From: Lapidilactobacillus dextrinicus DSM 20335
GTDB taxonomy: Bacteria; Bacillota; Bacilli; Lactobacillales; Lactobacillaceae
NCBI RefSeq assembly: GCF_001436095.1
Contig: NZ_AYYK01000016.1
Location: forward strand, 1 to 64,000
Direction of reading: 5' to 3'
DNA length: 64,000 nucleotides
The position numbers were made by a program, and so were the translations under genes. Below the pieces are notes generated by a model, which saw only the letters and a list, made by a program, of their open reading frames with translations, did not search any database and was not told the origin of the DNA. Shown here one piece after another: positions 63,117 through 64,000 of this stretch (the stretch's first letter is position 1; every line of letters starts with the position of its first letter).

Positions 63117-64000
63117 TAGGCTAACCCTTCTCGACTAAGACGCAGCGCAATACCTTGGCCGCCGCCAATACATAAAGTCGCTATTCCGTTGTTTAGCTGT
63201 TGCTGCTGCATAATATTAAGTAGTGTCGTGACCATTCGTGTTCCTGTGGCAGCCAAAGGATGGCCCAATGCTGTTGCACCGCCAAACGGATTTAACTTTT
63301 CCTCAGGGATTTGTAAAGTTTGTTGTACAATCAAGGCTTGGGCTGCAAAGGCCTCATTTAGCTCAACAACATCAATTTGCCCCATCGTTAATTGAGCATT
63401 GGCTAAAACTTGTTGAACAGCAGCGATAGGCGTAATCCCAAACAATTCAGAACTTGTACCAACTTCAGCAAACTCTTTAACATACGCTAAAATTGGCCAC
63501 TGCTGTTGTTTCGCAAATTCTTCAGTTGCTAATAGAACCATGCTTGCCCCATCATTAAGTGGTGAAGCGTTTCCTGCAGTAATCGTTCCGTCTGCAGCAA
63601 AAGCGGGTTTTAATCCTGCTAAACCAGCTAATGTGGTATTAGGACGAATAGCCTCATCTTTTACAACCTCAACACCATTAACAACTACTGGGACAATCTC
63701 TGGAGCAAAAGCTTGGTTAGCTGACGCTTGAGCTGCTTTTTGCTGAGATTTCAAGGCGAATTCATCTTGTTGTTGCCGCGTAATGCCCTCTTGTTGGGCA
63801 ATCCGTTCAACTTGAACGCCCATTCCTTCACCAGTTAAAGCATCCGTTAAACCATCATTAAAAAGACTATCTTTCAATTCACCTTCACGATCAATAGGTT
63901 GCTTTTTGGCGGGGCGCTGTAATAATAACGGCGTATTAGACATACTCTCAATCCCGCCGACAACAACTGCCTGTACTTCACCAAGTTGTAGTGCTTGTTG
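63116..64000 (-). CDS. Acetyl-CoA acetyltransferase (thiolase), partial at the window edge
   Basis: The reading frame stays open to base 64000, so only the last 294 residues are seen. They begin with QQALQLGEVQAVVVGGIESMSNTPLLL, typical thiolase. The catalytic His is in GHPLAATGTRMV and the second Cys in CIGGGQGIA. The first active-site Cys lies beyond the window. The enzyme makes acetoacetyl-CoA, the first step of the mevalonate route. Separate thiolase and reductase genes, rather than the fused mvaE of enterococci, fit a lactobacillus. Confidence 0.93.
   Translation of the reverse strand, partial: QQALQLGEVQAVVVGGIESMSNTPLLLQRPAKKQPIDREGELKDSLFNDGLTDALTGEGMGVQVERIAQQEGITRQQQDEFALKSQQKAAQASANQAFAPEIVPVVVNGVEVVKDEAIRPNTTLAGLAGLKPAFAADGTITAGNASPLNDGASMVLLATEEFAKQQQWPILAYVKEFAEVGTSSELFGITPIAAVQQVLANAQLTMGQIDVVELNEAFAAQALIVQQTLQIPEEKLNPFGGATALGHPLAATGTRMVTTLLNIMQQQQLNNGIATLCIGGGQGIALRLSREGLA

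Noticed and set aside
1-64000. CRISPR array
   Set aside because: No regularly spaced direct repeats of 25-40 bases were found by eye anywhere in the window.
1-64000. Insertion sequence or prophage
   Set aside because: No transposase, integrase or phage structural gene is present; inverted repeats found are terminators or short dyads.

Overview
The window is about 64 kb of a low-GC Gram-positive chromosome and looks like a homofermentative member of the Lactobacillaceae. The evidence is the hprK-lgt-gpsA-trxB order, a D-lactate dehydrogenase, upper mevalonate pathway genes, Spx and MecA, an Mga-type regulator, strong AGGAGG ribosome sites, and lactobacillus-type LiaX/PspC and BceAB/RS envelope-stress systems. 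I cannot fix the genus from sequence alone.

Layout. 0-6.4 kb: housekeeping genes (a lipoprotein, aroD, a RacA-like MerR-fold protein, a CNNM/CBS membrane protein, tRNA-Ala(CGC), a Nudix hydrolase, a cyclophilin, a CoiA-like protein). 6.5-26.7 kb: a Wzx/Wzy-type extracellular polysaccharide locus, almost all on the minus strand. It has wzy and wzz in their own terminated unit. Next comes a long run of an aminotransferase, four glycosyltransferases, a pyruvyltransferase and a flippase. The run ends in an unusual module of a PP-loop ATPase, a PLP decarboxylase, two paralogous ATP-grasp ligases with a VanZ-like protein between them, and a priming sugar transferase. A membrane 4,6-dehydratase and a divergent Mga-type regulator flank it. 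27-40 kb: mecA and spx, a metallo-hydrolase, a Bce-type detoxification module with its two-component system, a ThiD/PdxK kinase, a membrane-anchored arylsulfotransferase and lactate oxidase. 39-45.6 kb: the anaerobic ribonucleotide reductase behind paired NrdR-like boxes, a CopB copper ATPase behind two cop boxes, and a broken EamA transporter. 45.7-58.8 kb: envelope and central functions (galU, yihY, trxB, gpsA, lgt, hprK, a LiaX-PspC operon, the zinc-independent S14 paralogue, queH). 58.9-64 kb: a gene-free 0.65-kb stretch that I read as a large structured non-coding RNA, then ldhD and the mevalonate genes mvaS, mvaA and a partial thiolase.

How the parts fit. The dehydratase and aminotransferase could make a 4-amino-4,6-dideoxy sugar. 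The priming transferase and four glycosyltransferases would build a lipid-linked repeat, the pyruvyltransferase would decorate it, and Wzx, Wzy and Wzz would export and polymerise it. The PLP decarboxylase, ATP-grasp and PP-loop enzymes suggest that an amine or amino acid is made and ligated to the sugar or its precursor; this is inference.

The two most interesting items are the RNA at 58866-59518 and the polymer-decoration module at 10978-16083. The RNA has a consensus-like promoter, 5' and 3' ends that pair over about 13 bp, many internal hairpins and a terminator; its size recalls the ROOL and GOLLD classes.
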